NCBI RefSeq assembly: GCF_000379625.1 | Contig: NZ_KB903244.1 | Span: forward strand, 186,104 to 250,103 | Length of the DNA: 64,000 bases | Reading direction: 5' to 3' | Source of the DNA: Actinomycetospora chiangmaiensis DSM 45062 | GTDB taxonomy: Bacteria > Actinomycetota > Actinomycetes > Mycobacteriales > Pseudonocardiaceae | Part shown: positions 9,328-18,016 of the stretch, piece by piece | How the letters are laid out: every line of letters starts with the position of its first letter | Numbering within the stretch: the first letter of the stretch is position 1 | Notes under the pieces: model-generated | What the model saw: only the letters and a program-made list of their open reading frames with translations | What the model was told of the DNA's origin: nothing | Databases searched by the model: none | Position numbers and translations under genes: made by a program

Positions 9328-10740
9328 GTGGCGACCCACGACTACGACCTGCTCGTCATCGGCTCCGGCCCGGGCGGCCAGAAGGCGGCCATCGCGGCGG
9401 CGAAGCTCGGGAGACGCGTCGCCGTGGTGGAGCGGCGCGGGATGGTCGGCGGGGTCTGCACCCAGACCGGGACGATCCCGTCGAAGACGCTGCGCGAGGC
9501 CGTGCTCTACCTGACCGGCTACGCGATGCGCGGGCTCTACGGCGAGAGCTACCGGGTCAAGCAGGACATCACGGTGCAGGACCTCCTGGCCCGCACCCAC
9601 TTCGTCATCGGCCGCGAGGTCGAGGTGATCCGCGCGCAGCTGCAGCGCAACCGGATCGACCTGCTCTCCGGCGCCGCCCGGTTCCTCGACGAGCACGCCG
9701 TGGAGGTGCTCGGCGAACGCCGCGGGGAGCACCAGACCGTCACGGCCGCGAAGATCGTCGTCGCGACCGGCACGAAGCCGGCCCGGCCGCCGTCGGTCGA
9801 GTTCGACGACCGTCGCGTCGTCGACTCCGACGGCATCCTCGCGATGGAGGCGATCCCGGCGAGCATGGTCGTCGTCGGGGCGGGCGTCATCGGCATCGAG
9901 TACGCCTCGATGTTCGCCGCGCTGGGCACGCGCGTCACCGTCGTCGAGCGCCGTCCGGCGATGCTCGAGTTCTGCGACTCCGAGGTCGTCGAGTCGCTCA
10001 AGTTCCACCTGCGCGACCTCGCCGTCACGTTCCGCTTCGGCGAGGAGGTCTCCGGGGTCACCGTCTCCGACCGCGGCACCGTCACCTCCCTCGCGAGCGG
10101 CAAGAAGATCGCGGCCGAGACCGTCATGTACTCCGCAGGCCGGCAGGGCGTGACCTCCGAGCTCGCCGTCGAGAAGGCGGGTCTGGAGGCCGACGCCCGG
10201 GGTCGGCTGACGGTCGACGCGCACTACCGGACCTCGGTGCCGCACATCTACGCCGTGGGCGACGTGATCGGCTTCCCCGCACTGGCCGCGACCTCGATGG
10301 AGCAGGGCCGCCTCGCCGCGTACCACGCGTTCGACGAGCCGGTGGGCCACGCGGACGCCGCGCTGGCGCCGTACGGCATCTACACGATCCCCGAGGTGTC
10401 CTACTGCGGCGCCACCGAGGCGGAGCTGACGCAGAAGGCCGTGCCCTACGAGGTCGGGATCGCCCGCTACCGCGAGCTCGCGCGCGGCCAGATCGTCGGC
10501 GACGACTACGGGATGCTCAAGCTGCTCGTCCACCCCGACACGCACGCGCTGCTGGGCGTGCACGTGTTCGGCACCTCGGCCACGGAGCTCGTGCACGTCG
10601 GGCAGGCGATCATGGGCTGCGGCGGCACGGTGGACTACCTCGTCGACGCCGTCCTCAACTACCCGACGCTCTCCGAGGCCTACAAGGTCGCCGCCCTCGA
10701 CGCCACGAACAAGATCCGGGCCCTGCAGACCTTCGGGTAG
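9328..10740 (+). CDS. sthA: Soluble NAD(P)+ transhydrogenase (Si-specific)
   Basis: 470 residues, a flavoprotein of the pyridine nucleotide-disulfide oxidoreductase fold. The FAD motif is [11 protein letters not shown] (about 10-20). The redox loop reads [15 protein letters not shown], with only one cysteine of the usual CxxxxC pair, which is the signature of SthA rather than of lipoamide dehydrogenase. The NAD motif is [13 protein letters not shown] and the C-terminal dimer interface domain is complete. It equilibrates NADPH and NADH in the cytoplasm. GTG at 9328 gives the standard N-terminus; a GTG 21 bases earlier is in frame. Confidence 0.93.
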   Translation: MATHDYDLLVIGSGPGGQKAAIAAAKLGRRVAVVERRGMVGGVCTQTGTIPSKTLREAVLYLTGYAMRGLYGESYRVKQDITVQDLLARTHFVIGREVEVIRAQLQRNRIDLLSGAARFLDEHAVEVLGERRGEHQTVTAAKIVVATGTKPARPPSVEFDDRRVVDSDGILAMEAIPASMVVVGAGVIGIEYASMFAALGTRVTVVERRPAMLEFCDSEVVESLKFHLRDLAVTFRFGEEVSGVTVSDRGTVTSLASGKKIAAETVMYSAGRQGVTSELAVEKAGLEADARGRLTVDAHYRTSVPHIYAVGDVIGFPALAATSMEQGRLAAYHAFDEPVGHADAALAPYGIYTIPEVSYCGATEAELTQKAVPYEVGIARYRELARGQIVGDDYGMLKLLVHPDTHALLGVHVFGTSATELVHVGQAIMGCGGTVDYLVDAVLNYPTLSEAYKVAALDATNKIRALQTFG

Positions 10741-10741
10741 G

Positions 10742-10753
10742 TCCCGACGACGG
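10742..10753 (+). repeat. Copy of an over-represented 12-mer, TCCCGACGACGG
   Basis: This intergenic copy lies directly after the sthA stop codon. Exact copies on the plus strand start at 4788, 8558, 10742, 15799, 34060, 46262 and 56625. Reverse-complement copies start at 20260, 33202, 48189 and 57166. Most continue as TTCCCGACGACGGGTC. Inside genes it is read in several frames and on both strands (for example as LPDDGS, EPVVGT, DPSSG, RRRRD), so the conservation is in the DNA, not in a peptide. Function unknown. Confidence 0.7.
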
Positions 10754-10790
10754 GTGGCGCGGCTTCACCCCGCCGCCACCGGGAGGTCGG

Positions 10791-11294
10791 GTGCCGGTCG
10801 CCGGGGGCGGGCAGGCTGACCCGGTGAGGAGCCGGACGCGGCCGTCCCGTGCCGTGCGGGCCTTCCGGGTCGTCCGCGCCCGTCTGGCGGGCCTGCTGTC
10901 CCGCGTCTGGCCGCGCCCCGTGCAGCCGGAGTTCGCCGGCTTCCTGCTGATCAGCACGGTCTCCTTCGCCGTCGACCTCGTGCTGCTCGCGCTCCTGCGG
11001 GACGTCGCGCGGCTCGCGGTGTGGGCGAGCTTCGCGCTGGCCTACCTGGGGGCGCAGGCGGTGAACTTCGGGCTCAACAAGGGCCTCACCTTCGACGCCG
11101 GCGACCGGCCCGTCGGACCGGAGCTGCGCCGCTATCTCGTCGTCGTGACGGTGAACTACCTGGGGATCGTCCTCGGGCTGGGTGTCGGCCTGCACCATCT
11201 CGGGCTGCCCCTGCTGGCGGCGCGGGTGCTCGCCGCGGTCGCCGAGGTGGTGTTCGTCTACGCCGCGATGCGGTGGGTGGTGTTCCGGCGCTGA
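10791..11294 (+). CDS. GtrA-family membrane protein
   Basis: 167 residues with four predicted membrane helices (about 50-68, 75-95, 110-132, 140-160) and the GtrA signature NFGLNKGLTF between helices 2 and 3. GtrA-like proteins are thought to move polyprenyl-linked sugars across the membrane for cell-wall or teichoic acid glycosylation. GTG at 10791 is preferred because GGGAGG lies at 10781-10786; an in-frame GTG at 10824 would remove 11 residues. The N-terminus is basic and cytoplasmic. It follows sthA on the same strand, 50 bp away. Confidence 0.83.
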   Translation: MPVAGGGQADPVRSRTRPSRAVRAFRVVRARLAGLLSRVWPRPVQPEFAGFLLISTVSFAVDLVLLALLRDVARLAVWASFALAYLGAQAVNFGLNKGLTFDAGDRPVGPELRRYLVVVTVNYLGIVLGLGVGLHHLGLPLLAARVLAAVAEVVFVYAAMRWVVFRR

Positions 11295-11302
11295 CCCGGG
11301 CG

Positions 11303-11346
11303 CTGAAGCCGACCTGAGGAAGGTCCCCGACTCAGGGAGGCTTCAG
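11303..11346. terminator. Stem-loop after the GtrA gene
   Basis: An interrupted hairpin starts 8 bases after the GtrA stop codon. The outer stem CTGAAGCC (11303-11310) pairs perfectly with GGCTTCAG (11339-11346), and the inner stem CCTGAG (11313-11318) pairs with CTCAGG (11331-11336), with a 12-base loop. No U-run follows, as is usual in actinobacteria. It may end transcription or act in the leader of the next gene. Confidence 0.5.
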
Positions 11347-11369
11347 TTCCGTCTCCCACGGTGGCCCCC

Positions 11370-11765
11370 ATGAGCGAACGACAGTCCACGATGCCCGCGA
11401 GTCCCGCCGGGATCCCGGGGTTCACCGAGTGGCAACGCGCCCTCTCCGACGAGCGGGACCGGACGCGGCCGCCGTCGCGACGGGAGGACCACGACGAGCG
11501 TGGCGGGTTCGGCCGTGCCGTGGTCGGGGCGGCCGTCGCGTTCGTCCTCGGGCTCGGCGTGGGGACCGCCGTGATCCTCGGGACGGGCCTCGCCGGCCCG
11601 GGCGGGCCGGGCGTCGGGGGGCCGGCGGCGGTCGGGGGGCCGGCGGCGGTCGGGGGCCCGGCCGCCGTGGCCCCGGCCGCAGGACAGGCCGCACCGCCCG
11701 CTCCGGCGGCCGCCGGACCGGCCGGCCCGGCGGCCCCGGGCGGTCCCGGCGCCGGTCCCGCCTGA
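11370..11765 (+). CDS. Small single-pass membrane protein with Gly/Pro/Ala-rich tail
   Basis: 131 residues, unrecognised. It has a hydrophilic N-terminal 50 residues (TEWQRALSDERDRTRPP), one membrane helix (about 52-75, VVGAAVAFVLGLGVGTAVIL) and a C-terminal tail made almost only of Gly, Pro and Ala, including three VGGPAA repeats. The composition suggests a disordered extracellular or wall-spanning tail. The start ATG at 11370 lies three codons inside a longer GTG frame. The TM-plus-charged head looks real, but the coding call rests on composition and position between two 3' signals. Confidence 0.5.
   Translation: MSERQSTMPASPAGIPGFTEWQRALSDERDRTRPPSRREDHDERGGFGRAVVGAAVAFVLGLGVGTAVILGTGLAGPGGPGVGGPAAVGGPAAVGGPAAVAPAAGQAAPPAPAAAGPAGPAAPGGPGAGPA
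11613..11666 (+). repeat. Three tandem 18-bp units encoding VGGPAA
   Basis: Two identical units of GTCGGGGGGCCGGCGGCG are followed by a diverged third, all in frame within the tail of the small membrane protein. The unit number is likely to vary by slippage. Confidence 0.7.
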
Positions 11766-11795
11766 CCCGGCCGCACCCGTCGTCGGGGACCCGGA

Positions 11796-12164
11796 TCAGA
11801 ACAGCGGGTCGTCGATGACGAACCGCCAGGTCCCGTCGGGCTGCCGGCGGGACACCTCGGTGGTGACGCCCTCGGCGTCGATCAGGGTGCCGTCGGGGAG
11901 TCGGACCTTCGCGGTCCACCGGCCCGAGGACAACGCGAGGTCACCCGTGACGTAGAGCTTCCGGGTGGTGCCGTGGATGGTCTCGATGCTCTGGGCCATC
12001 GCGGCGCACATCGCGCGGATCGGGCCGGCCCCGGTGCACTCGGAGCCGTCGAGTTCGACGGCGATGCCGTCGGGCTCGTAGAGCGCCACCAGGGCGTCGA
12101 CGTCGGAGGTGTTGATCGCCGTGGTGAAGGCGTCGTGCAGGGCGGCGGGGTCGGTGACGGACAT
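11796..12164 (-). CDS. SnoaL/DUF4440-like NTF2-fold protein
   Basis: 122 residues with the NTF2-like cone-fold pattern: LHDAFTTAINTSDVDALVALYEPD at the start (SgcJ/EcaC type), a central strand set and a terminal strand GTWRFVIDD. Members range from small hydrolases and isomerases to ligand-binding proteins, and no catalytic set can be assigned. ATG at 12164 gives the family N-terminus. It stands downstream of the Vms1-like gene on the same strand with a 98-bp gap, so it could have its own promoter. Confidence 0.75.
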   Translation of the reverse strand: MSVTDPAALHDAFTTAINTSDVDALVALYEPDGIAVELDGSECTGAGPIRAMCAAMAQSIETIHGTTRKLYVTGDLALSSGRWTAKVRLPDGTLIDAEGVTTEVSRRQPDGTWRFVIDDPLF

Positions 12165-12262
12165 GATCGTGGCCTTCCGGTGGGAGGTGGTGCGCCGGTG
12201 TCCCGGCGCACCATCACTCTCCGTCGGAGGCCACGACCGGCCCATCCCAGGAACCTGGGGTC

Positions 12263-13390
12263 TCAGCCCCCGACGGGGAAGCGCAATAGCGCCCCCACGT
12301 GGTCGACCAGCTCGGCGCCGGCACCGAGCACCGCGACCGAGCCACCCAGCGCGCCGGTGGTCCGCAGCAGCACCTGCTCGGCGGGCCGCTGCACGACCTC
12401 GCCGTCGGTGAGCGAGGCCGCGCGGTCCCTCTCCGTGGAGATGGCCTCGGGCGTGGCACCGGTCCACAGCTCGCCCTCGACGTGCGAGCCGTCGACCAGC
12501 AGCAGCGTGTCGACGGCACCGTTGCGGGCCGCCTCCATCACCGCCTCGAGGCCCTCGGCCGCCGTGTTGTGCGCCTTGGCCTCCTGGAACCGCTCACGGA
12601 TCGAGGTCTCGCGCGCGGTGGCCGCGAGCCCGGCCTGCGTGAGCAGCGCGTCCTCGAGGGCGTCCTCGCTGGCGCCCGCCGCCCGGCTGCCCGCCTCGAT
12701 CTCGTGGGTCAGCTCGAGGAGATCCTTCGGCATCTCGTGGCGGACGACCTCACGGCCCTTGACCTCGCCGGCGAGCACGATCATCTCCGGGCGGAACGAC
12801 GTCACCGCCGACCGGATGCCCTTCACGACGTCGGCGCCGTTCTGGTAGCTCGCCTCGGCGTGCCGCCGCTGGTGCTGCTTGTGGGCGTTGCCGCCCCCGC
12901 GCGGCCGGTGCACGCTCTCGACGGCGGTGCCGCGGACCGTCTCCTCGGAGACCTCCCGGGCGCCCTCGACGTTGGACGCGACCACCTGGTAGACGTCCCC
13001 GCCGGTCTGGTCGACGACGGCGAGCACCACGCGGACGCTCCCCGACTGCGAGCGGAAGTACGTCCCCAGCTCGGGCAGCGGCGACCAGGTCGCCACGTCG
13101 CCGGACCGGTCGACCCCCTCGACGGCCTCGTCGAACAGCACCTCGCCGCCGGCCGCCACGACCACCCGGCCGTACGCGTCGAGCTCGCCGGGCCGCGTCC
13201 CGGTGAAGACCTCGCCGAGGGCGGCGACCGTCTTGTCGTCGGCGCCCTGCTCGGTCAGCGAGTCCGCCAGCCCGCGCCACCGCAGCTCGGTCTGCTTGGC
13301 CGCGTTCTCGCCGGGGTTCGTCGCCTCCAGGTAGACCGTCGCGAACGGCCCCGGCCGCTCGAAGAGTTCCCGCGTGCGCGACAGGTCCAT
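12263..13390 (-). CDS. Vms1/Ankzf1-like (bacterial eRF1-family) protein
   Basis: 375 residues, related to M. tuberculosis Rv2629 and to the bacterial eRF1-like family. An N-terminal domain (1-130) is followed by a middle domain with a glycine/glutamine motif (RGGGNAHKQHQRR, about 172-184), equivalent to the GGQ-like catalytic loop of release factors and Vms1. A C-terminal domain ends in a LLRTTGALGGSVAVL segment. Eukaryotic Vms1 cleaves peptidyl-tRNA on stalled 60S subunits; whether the bacterial proteins do so is not established. Rv2629 belongs to the hypoxia/dormancy-induced set of M. tuberculosis, so stress regulation is plausible here but not seen in the sequence. Confidence 0.75.
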   Translation of the reverse strand: MDLSRTRELFERPGPFATVYLEATNPGENAAKQTELRWRGLADSLTEQGADDKTVAALGEVFTGTRPGELDAYGRVVVAAGGEVLFDEAVEGVDRSGDVATWSPLPELGTYFRSQSGSVRVVLAVVDQTGGDVYQVVASNVEGAREVSEETVRGTAVESVHRPRGGGNAHKQHQRRHAEASYQNGADVVKGIRSAVTSFRPEMIVLAGEVKGREVVRHEMPKDLLELTHEIEAGSRAAGASEDALEDALLTQAGLAATARETSIRERFQEAKAHNTAAEGLEAVMEAARNGAVDTLLLVDGSHVEGELWTGATPEAISTERDRAASLTDGEVVQRPAEQVLLRTTGALGGSVAVLGAGAELVDHVGALLRFPVGG

Positions 13391-13485
13391 CAGGTCGTTC
13401 CTCCTCCTGGCCGCCATGGTGCGGACGGCCGAACTCAGCTGGCTTGCCGGCCTGCCGTACCCGGTGACGGGGGGAGGTCTAACCC

Positions 13486-14493
13486 CTACCAGCCGCGCAG
13501 ATCCACCGACCAGGTCTCGAGGACCTCCTCGTCGCGGACGACGTGCATCCGATCGTGGTAGGCGACGGTCGGGTCGACGTGGGCGGGGGTCACCAGCACC
13601 CGGTCGCCGACGCGCACCGGGTCGTCCGCCGCGAAGGTCACGTGCTCGTCCGAGCAGAACCACACCTGCGCGCCGGGGATCGTCGGGTTGCCGTGGTCCA
13701 TGCCCAGCGCCTTGAGCCCGACGTCGGCGACGGCGTACGCGGGCATGTCCGGCCGGGCCGCCGAGACGTGCACGATCGTCCCCAGCACGTGCAGCGCCTG
13801 GACGTACCCGACCCCGGCCGCGGCGTAGGCGGAGTCCATCAACGCGTAGGAGCCGGCCTGCATCTCGGTGACCCACGGGTTGCACGCCGCGGTCCCGGTG
13901 CCGCCCCCCGAGATCACGTCACCGCCGACGTCGCGGTGCGCGGCGAGCAGGAGTTCCATGGCGGACTCCGTCAGTCGCGCCCGCTCGTCGACGTCCGGCC
14001 ACGCCTGCAGGTGCCCCTCGTAGCCCATCACCCCGCGGACCGTGAGCCCCGCCGCGCGGGCCCGGTCGGCGAGCGCTCCGGCGTCGGACGGTCGGCACCC
14101 GCAGCGCGGCATCCCGACGTTGACGTCGACCAGCACCTCGCGCACCCCGCCCGCCGCGGCCGCGTCGATCGTCTCCGGGGAGTCGACCGCCACGGTCACC
14201 CGCGCGTCGAGCCGTCCCAGGCGGCGGGTGTCGAGCACCTCGTTGGCCAGCAGCAGGTCGGCCCCGAGCCCGGCGGCGGCCATGCCCTCGACCTCGCGGA
14301 TCGTCGCGCAGGTGAAGCCGACCGCCCCGTGCGCGGCCTGCCGGGCCGCGAGCGCCGTCGTCTTGTGCGCCTTCACGTGGGGTCGCAGGGTCTCCCCCGG
14401 CCGCCGCGCGGCCATCGCCGCGAGGTTCGACTCGAGCGCCGCCGCGTCGACGACGAGCGCCGGGGTCGTCAGGTCGGCGAGACGCTGCGTCAC
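13486..14493 (-). CDS. PLP-dependent D-threonine-aldolase/D-serine-dehydratase-like enzyme
   Basis: 335 residues of the fold-type III alanine-racemase-like family. The PLP lysine is Lys41 in RPHVKAHKT. The C-terminal domain carries the HDRMHVV segment that holds a metal in D-threonine aldolases. The family acts on D-beta-hydroxy amino acids, and the exact substrate is not readable. The GTG start overlaps the stop of the lactone-oxidase-like gene (GTGA, 14490-14493), so the two products are made together. It is the last gene of a permease-oxidase-aldolase operon opposite a TetR gene. Confidence 0.8.
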   Translation of the reverse strand: MTQRLADLTTPALVVDAAALESNLAAMAARRPGETLRPHVKAHKTTALAARQAAHGAVGFTCATIREVEGMAAAGLGADLLLANEVLDTRRLGRLDARVTVAVDSPETIDAAAAGGVREVLVDVNVGMPRCGCRPSDAGALADRARAAGLTVRGVMGYEGHLQAWPDVDERARLTESAMELLLAAHRDVGGDVISGGGTGTAACNPWVTEMQAGSYALMDSAYAAAGVGYVQALHVLGTIVHVSAARPDMPAYAVADVGLKALGMDHGNPTIPGAQVWFCSDEHVTFAADDPVRVGDRVLVTPAHVDPTVAYHDRMHVVRDEEVLETWSVDLRGW

Positions 14494-15788
14494 CGGCCCT
14501 CCCAGCGCCCGCCGAGAATCCTGCCGAGGTGGGCGTTGTCGAACCGGCCCTCGGGGTCGAGCCGGTCGCGCAGGGCCACGAAGGCGTCGAACTCCGGGTA
14601 GGACGCGGCCAGCTGCTCCGCAGTGCGGGTGTGCAGCTTCCCCCAGTGCGGGCGGCCGTCGAGGGCGGTCATCACCGCCTCGACGGCGCCGAAGTACGCC
14701 TCGTGCGGGCGCGTGTGGTGGACGTGGACGGCGAGGTAGGCGGAGTCCCGGCCCGACGCCGTCGACAGCGGGACGTCGTCGGCCGCGGCCACCCGCACCT
14801 CGACCGGGAACGTCACGTCCGCCGCGTGCCGGGCCGCGGCCGCGCGCAGCCCGGCGAACGCCTCGCCCAGCGCCGCCCGCGGCACGGCGTACTCCATCTC
14901 CTTGAACCGCACCCGCCGCGGGCTGGTGAACACGCGGTAGGAGCGGTCGACGTACTCCGCGTTCGCCATCTGCCCCGCCATGACGCGGTTGAGCGTGGGG
15001 ACCGCGCCCGGCGCCGCCGCCCCGAGCCGGCACACCAGCTCGAACGCGCCGTTGCCCAGCAGCTCGTCGCCGACCCAGGCGCCGAGCCGGCCGCGGGTCG
15101 GGCCCTCGGCCGTCGTCCGGTCGTTCAGCTTCGTCGCGGCGACGTCGGTGTGGGGGAACCAGTAGAACTCGACGTGGTCGTGCCGCTCGGCCAGCTCGTC
15201 GAAGCCCGCGAGCACCTCCGCCAACGGCATCGCGGCCTCCGTGGCGTGCAGCGCGAAGGCGGGAACGCACTCGAGGGTCACCGCGGTGACGACGCCGAGC
15301 GCCCCGAGCCCGAGCCGCGCGTGGCGGAAGATCTCCGGGTGCTCGGTCGGGCTCGTCGTGATCACCGTGCCGTCCGCGAGCACCATCGCCAGCGCCCGGA
15401 TCCGCGCCGCGATGCCGGTGTGCCGCGCCCCGGTGCCGTGCGTCCCGGTGGCGACCGCGCCGGCGATCGTCTGCGCGTCGATGTCCCCGAGGTTCGGCAG
15501 CGCGAGCCCCTGCTCCCACAACGCCGCATTGAGCGACCGGATCGTCATGCCCGCCGGCACCGTCGCGAGCATCCCGCGGACCTCCGGCACCCCCTGTGAC
15601 GGGACCGCCAGGGCGACCCCGTCCGGCGCGCCGATTCCGGTGAACGAGTGGCCCGACCCGGTCGCCTTCACCCGCAGCCCGTCGCGAGCGGCCTCCTTCA
15701 CCGCCGTCGCCACGTCGTCGGTGGTGCGGGCGACCACCCGCCGGGTGGGCGTCGTGCGCTGGTTCCCCGCCCAGTTACGCCAGGTCAA
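14490..15788 (-). CDS. Aldonolactone oxidase-like FAD protein (ALO/L-gulonolactone type)
   Basis: 432 residues with an N-terminal PCMH-type FAD-binding domain (1-180) and a C-terminal ALO domain. The FAD-contact motif GSGHSFTGI is near 43-51; its histidine is the covalent FAD attachment site in some family members. The C-terminus has HWGKLHTRT and GRFDNAHLG, typical of D-arabinono-/L-gulono-1,4-lactone oxidases (compare M. tuberculosis Rv1771). It overlaps the permease gene upstream by 14 bp and the aldolase-like gene downstream by 4 bp. The pairing with a D-threonine-aldolase-like enzyme suggests a polyol, aldonic acid or hydroxy-amino-acid route, but the substrate is unknown. Confidence 0.82.
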   Translation of the reverse strand: MTWRNWAGNQRTTPTRRVVARTTDDVATAVKEAARDGLRVKATGSGHSFTGIGAPDGVALAVPSQGVPEVRGMLATVPAGMTIRSLNAALWEQGLALPNLGDIDAQTIAGAVATGTHGTGARHTGIAARIRALAMVLADGTVITTSPTEHPEIFRHARLGLGALGVVTAVTLECVPAFALHATEAAMPLAEVLAGFDELAERHDHVEFYWFPHTDVAATKLNDRTTAEGPTRGRLGAWVGDELLGNGAFELVCRLGAAAPGAVPTLNRVMAGQMANAEYVDRSYRVFTSPRRVRFKEMEYAVPRAALGEAFAGLRAAAARHAADVTFPVEVRVAAADDVPLSTASGRDSAYLAVHVHHTRPHEAYFGAVEAVMTALDGRPHWGKLHTRTAEQLAASYPEFDAFVALRDRLDPEGRFDNAHLGRILGGRWEGR

Positions 15789-17256
15789 CTCGTTCCTTTC
15801 CCGACGACGGGTCGGCCTGCGGCAGCCCCGCCGTCCCGTCGCGCAGGCGGCGCCGCAGCACCGCCACGTACCAGAGTCCGGTGAGGGCGAGCCCGCCCAG
15901 CACCACGTAGTCGGCCGCGCGGAAGGCCTCCGGCAGCGTCAGGGCGGCCACCACGACCACGAGCCACAGCATCGCCAGGCCCGCCACCGGCAGGGCCGCG
16001 CGGCCGAGCGAGAACGGCGCGGGCCCGTCGTCCCGGAGTCGCCTGCGCCGGGCGAGGTAGCCACCCAGCGTCAGCAGGTAGATCAGGTACGGCACGAGGG
16101 CGGTGGCGCCGACGAGGATCGTGAAGGCCGCGCCGTCGAGCGTGCCGTAGGCGAGCAGGGCCAGGCAGACGACCAGGCTGACGACGAGGGCGACCACGGG
16201 CGTCGCCGTCGCCGCGTTCACCCGGCACAGCGCCCGGGAGGCCGGCAGCAGCCCGTCGCGGGCCATCGCGAAGAGCAGCCGCGAGTTCGACGCGGCGGCC
16301 ACCACGAGCAGCGCGAACATCGAGAAGACGACGACCACGAGGAACACGTCGGTGAGCACCGGCCCCAGCCAGAACGTGGCGATCGCGGCCAGCGGGACCG
16401 GGGAGGCCTCCACGGCGCCGAGGTCGGGGATCGCGAGGGTGAAGCCGACGAGGGCGACCAGCCCGAGCACCCCGGACACCAGCGCCGCGACGATCATCGC
16501 GCGGGGGACGGTGCGGCGGGCGTCGACGGCCTCCTCGGCCATGTCCGCCGCGGCCTCGAACCCGACGAGGGTGAAGATGCCGATGAGCGCCCCGCCGACG
16601 ATGCCGTCGGCCAGGGGCGTGCCCGGGTTGACGGCGGCGAGGAAGCCGACGCCGTGCCCGCCGTCGGGGGTGGCGCCCCGGTGGGTCGCCCACAGCACCA
16701 GCAGGAGCACCGACAGCACGACCGTGCCGGCGATCTCGGCGAACACCGCGAGGTTGTTCACCCGCGCGGCGAGCTGGACCCGGACGACGTTGACCGCGTA
16801 CGCCAGCAGGAGCGCGACCACGGCGATGAGCAGCAACGTCAGCGGGTCGGCCGCGTCGAGCCCCAGCACGGTGGCCGCGAGCGGCGCGAGGCCGACCAGC
16901 GCGATCCCGGGGAGCCCGACGGCGGAGTACAGCAGGCCGAGCGCCCCGACGGTGTAGCCGAAGCCGGTGTTCACCAGGCGGGCCGACCACTGGTAGTTCG
17001 CTCCCGCGAGCGGCATGTGCGCGGCCAGCTCCGCCAGGACGAGCACGACGAGGAGCTGCCCGACGGCGGCCACCGGCCACAGCCACACCGCCGCCGGCCC
17101 GAGGGTGGTCAGCCCGTAAGCGTAGTTGACGAAGATGCCGGTGGTGATCGAGACGACGGAGAACGCGATCGCGAACAGCGCGAACCGTCGCAGCACCCGC
17201 GGGAACGCGCTCGCGTAGCCGGCCTCCATGGGTGCCCAGCGTGCGACCTGCGTCAT
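15775..17256 (-). CDS. APC-family amino acid/polyamine permease
   Basis: 493 residues with about 12 hydrophobic helices and the APC signature region at the start (SVVSITTGIFVNYAYGL) and in helices 2-3 (AELAAHMPLAGANYQW). It likely takes up an amino acid or amine across the cytoplasmic membrane. The start at 17256 is 45 bp from the divergent TetR gene; an internal ATG at 17229 is an alternative. It is the first gene of the permease / lactone oxidase / D-threonine-aldolase-like operon, which points to import and catabolism of one substrate controlled by the TetR protein. Confidence 0.85.
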   Translation of the reverse strand: MTQVARWAPMEAGYASAFPRVLRRFALFAIAFSVVSITTGIFVNYAYGLTTLGPAAVWLWPVAAVGQLLVVLVLAELAAHMPLAGANYQWSARLVNTGFGYTVGALGLLYSAVGLPGIALVGLAPLAATVLGLDAADPLTLLLIAVVALLLAYAVNVVRVQLAARVNNLAVFAEIAGTVVLSVLLLVLWATHRGATPDGGHGVGFLAAVNPGTPLADGIVGGALIGIFTLVGFEAAADMAEEAVDARRTVPRAMIVAALVSGVLGLVALVGFTLAIPDLGAVEASPVPLAAIATFWLGPVLTDVFLVVVVFSMFALLVVAAASNSRLLFAMARDGLLPASRALCRVNAATATPVVALVVSLVVCLALLAYGTLDGAAFTILVGATALVPYLIYLLTLGGYLARRRRLRDDGPAPFSLGRAALPVAGLAMLWLVVVVAALTLPEAFRAADYVVLGGLALTGLWYVAVLRRRLRDGTAGLPQADPSSGKERVDLA

Positions 17257-17263
17257 ACTGAGT

Positions 17264-17282
17264 CAAGCGTCCGGGACGGTTG
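17264..17282. promoter_or_regulatory. Candidate TetR operator between permease operon and TetR gene
   Basis: CAAGCGTCC-G-GGACGGTTG is a 19-bp inverted repeat with 8 of 9 arm positions matching. It lies in the 45-bp gap between the divergent start codons at 17256 and 17302. Position, size and symmetry fit a TetR dimer site that would repress both directions. Confidence 0.55.
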
Positions 17283-17301
17283 TCCAAGTTGGGGAGGAAC
17301 C

Positions 17302-17898
17302 GTGGCACGGGTGTCGGCGGCCGACCGGCGGCGCCAGCTGGTCGAGGCGGCGTTCCGGGTGATCGGCGCCGAGGGCTTCGCGGCCGCCACCACGCGGCGG
17401 ATCTGCGCCGAGGCCGGCGCTCCGGTCGCGGCGTTCCACTACTGCTTCGCCTCGAAGGAGGAGCTGTTCGTCGAGCTCACCGAGGTGACCGTGGCGGCGC
17501 TGCGGGACGCGCAGGCCGACGGGGTGCACATCGTCGGCGGGATCGGGGCCTCCCTGCGCGAGACGCTGCGCCAGTGGTGGGCGACGGTCGAGGCGGCGCC
17601 GGAGCGGGAGGTGGTGCTGACCGGGCTCACCCATCACGCGATGCACGAGCCGTCGCTCGCCGGGGTCGCGCAGCGGCAGTACGACGCCTACCACCGGACG
17701 GCGGCGGCGACGCTGGAGTCCCTGGCCGCGGCGTGCGGCGTGACCTGGTCGCTGCCGGTGGAGCAGCTGGCGCGGATGCTCGTGGTGGTCACCGACGGCG
17801 TGACGATCGCGTACCTCGTCGACCGGGACTCCGCGGCCGCCCGGGGAGTGCTCGACGCCTTCGCCGCGCAGCTGGCGCCCCTCGCCTCGCCGTCGTGA
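17302..17898 (+). CDS. TetR-family transcriptional regulator
   Basis: 198 residues. The N-terminal helix-turn-helix (about 8-55) has the TetR pattern AAFRVIGAEGFAAATTRRICAEA followed by FHYCFASKEELF. The C-terminal ligand domain is generic. The GTG start is supported by GGGGAGGAAC at 17291-17300. It is divergent from the permease / lactone oxidase / D-threonine-aldolase-like operon with a palindromic site in the gap, so it most likely represses that operon and itself. Ligand unknown. Confidence 0.88.
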   Translation: MARVSAADRRRQLVEAAFRVIGAEGFAAATTRRICAEAGAPVAAFHYCFASKEELFVELTEVTVAALRDAQADGVHIVGGIGASLRETLRQWWATVEAAPEREVVLTGLTHHAMHEPSLAGVAQRQYDAYHRTAAATLESLAAACGVTWSLPVEQLARMLVVVTDGVTIAYLVDRDSAAARGVLDAFAAQLAPLASPS

Positions 17899-17969
17899 TC
17901 ACGTCGACGGGACCGTCGTGGCTGATGTCGATCTTCGTGGCCGCCGTGGCGGTCACCCCGACGTGATCA
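17896..17969. promoter_or_regulatory. 11-bp inverted repeat upstream of fumarase genes
   Basis: TGATCACGTCG (17896-17906, overlapping the TetR stop codon) is repeated inverted as CGACGTGATCA (17959-17969), 48 bases before the fumarase alpha start. Each arm contains a TGATCA palindrome. This could be a pair of regulator half-sites or a long-loop terminator for the TetR gene. No known regulator consensus was matched. Confidence 0.3.
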
Positions 17970-18016
17970 TGGTCGACGTGGTGCGCGCGGGGGGCCACTG
18001 TGGTGAGGTCGGCCGC

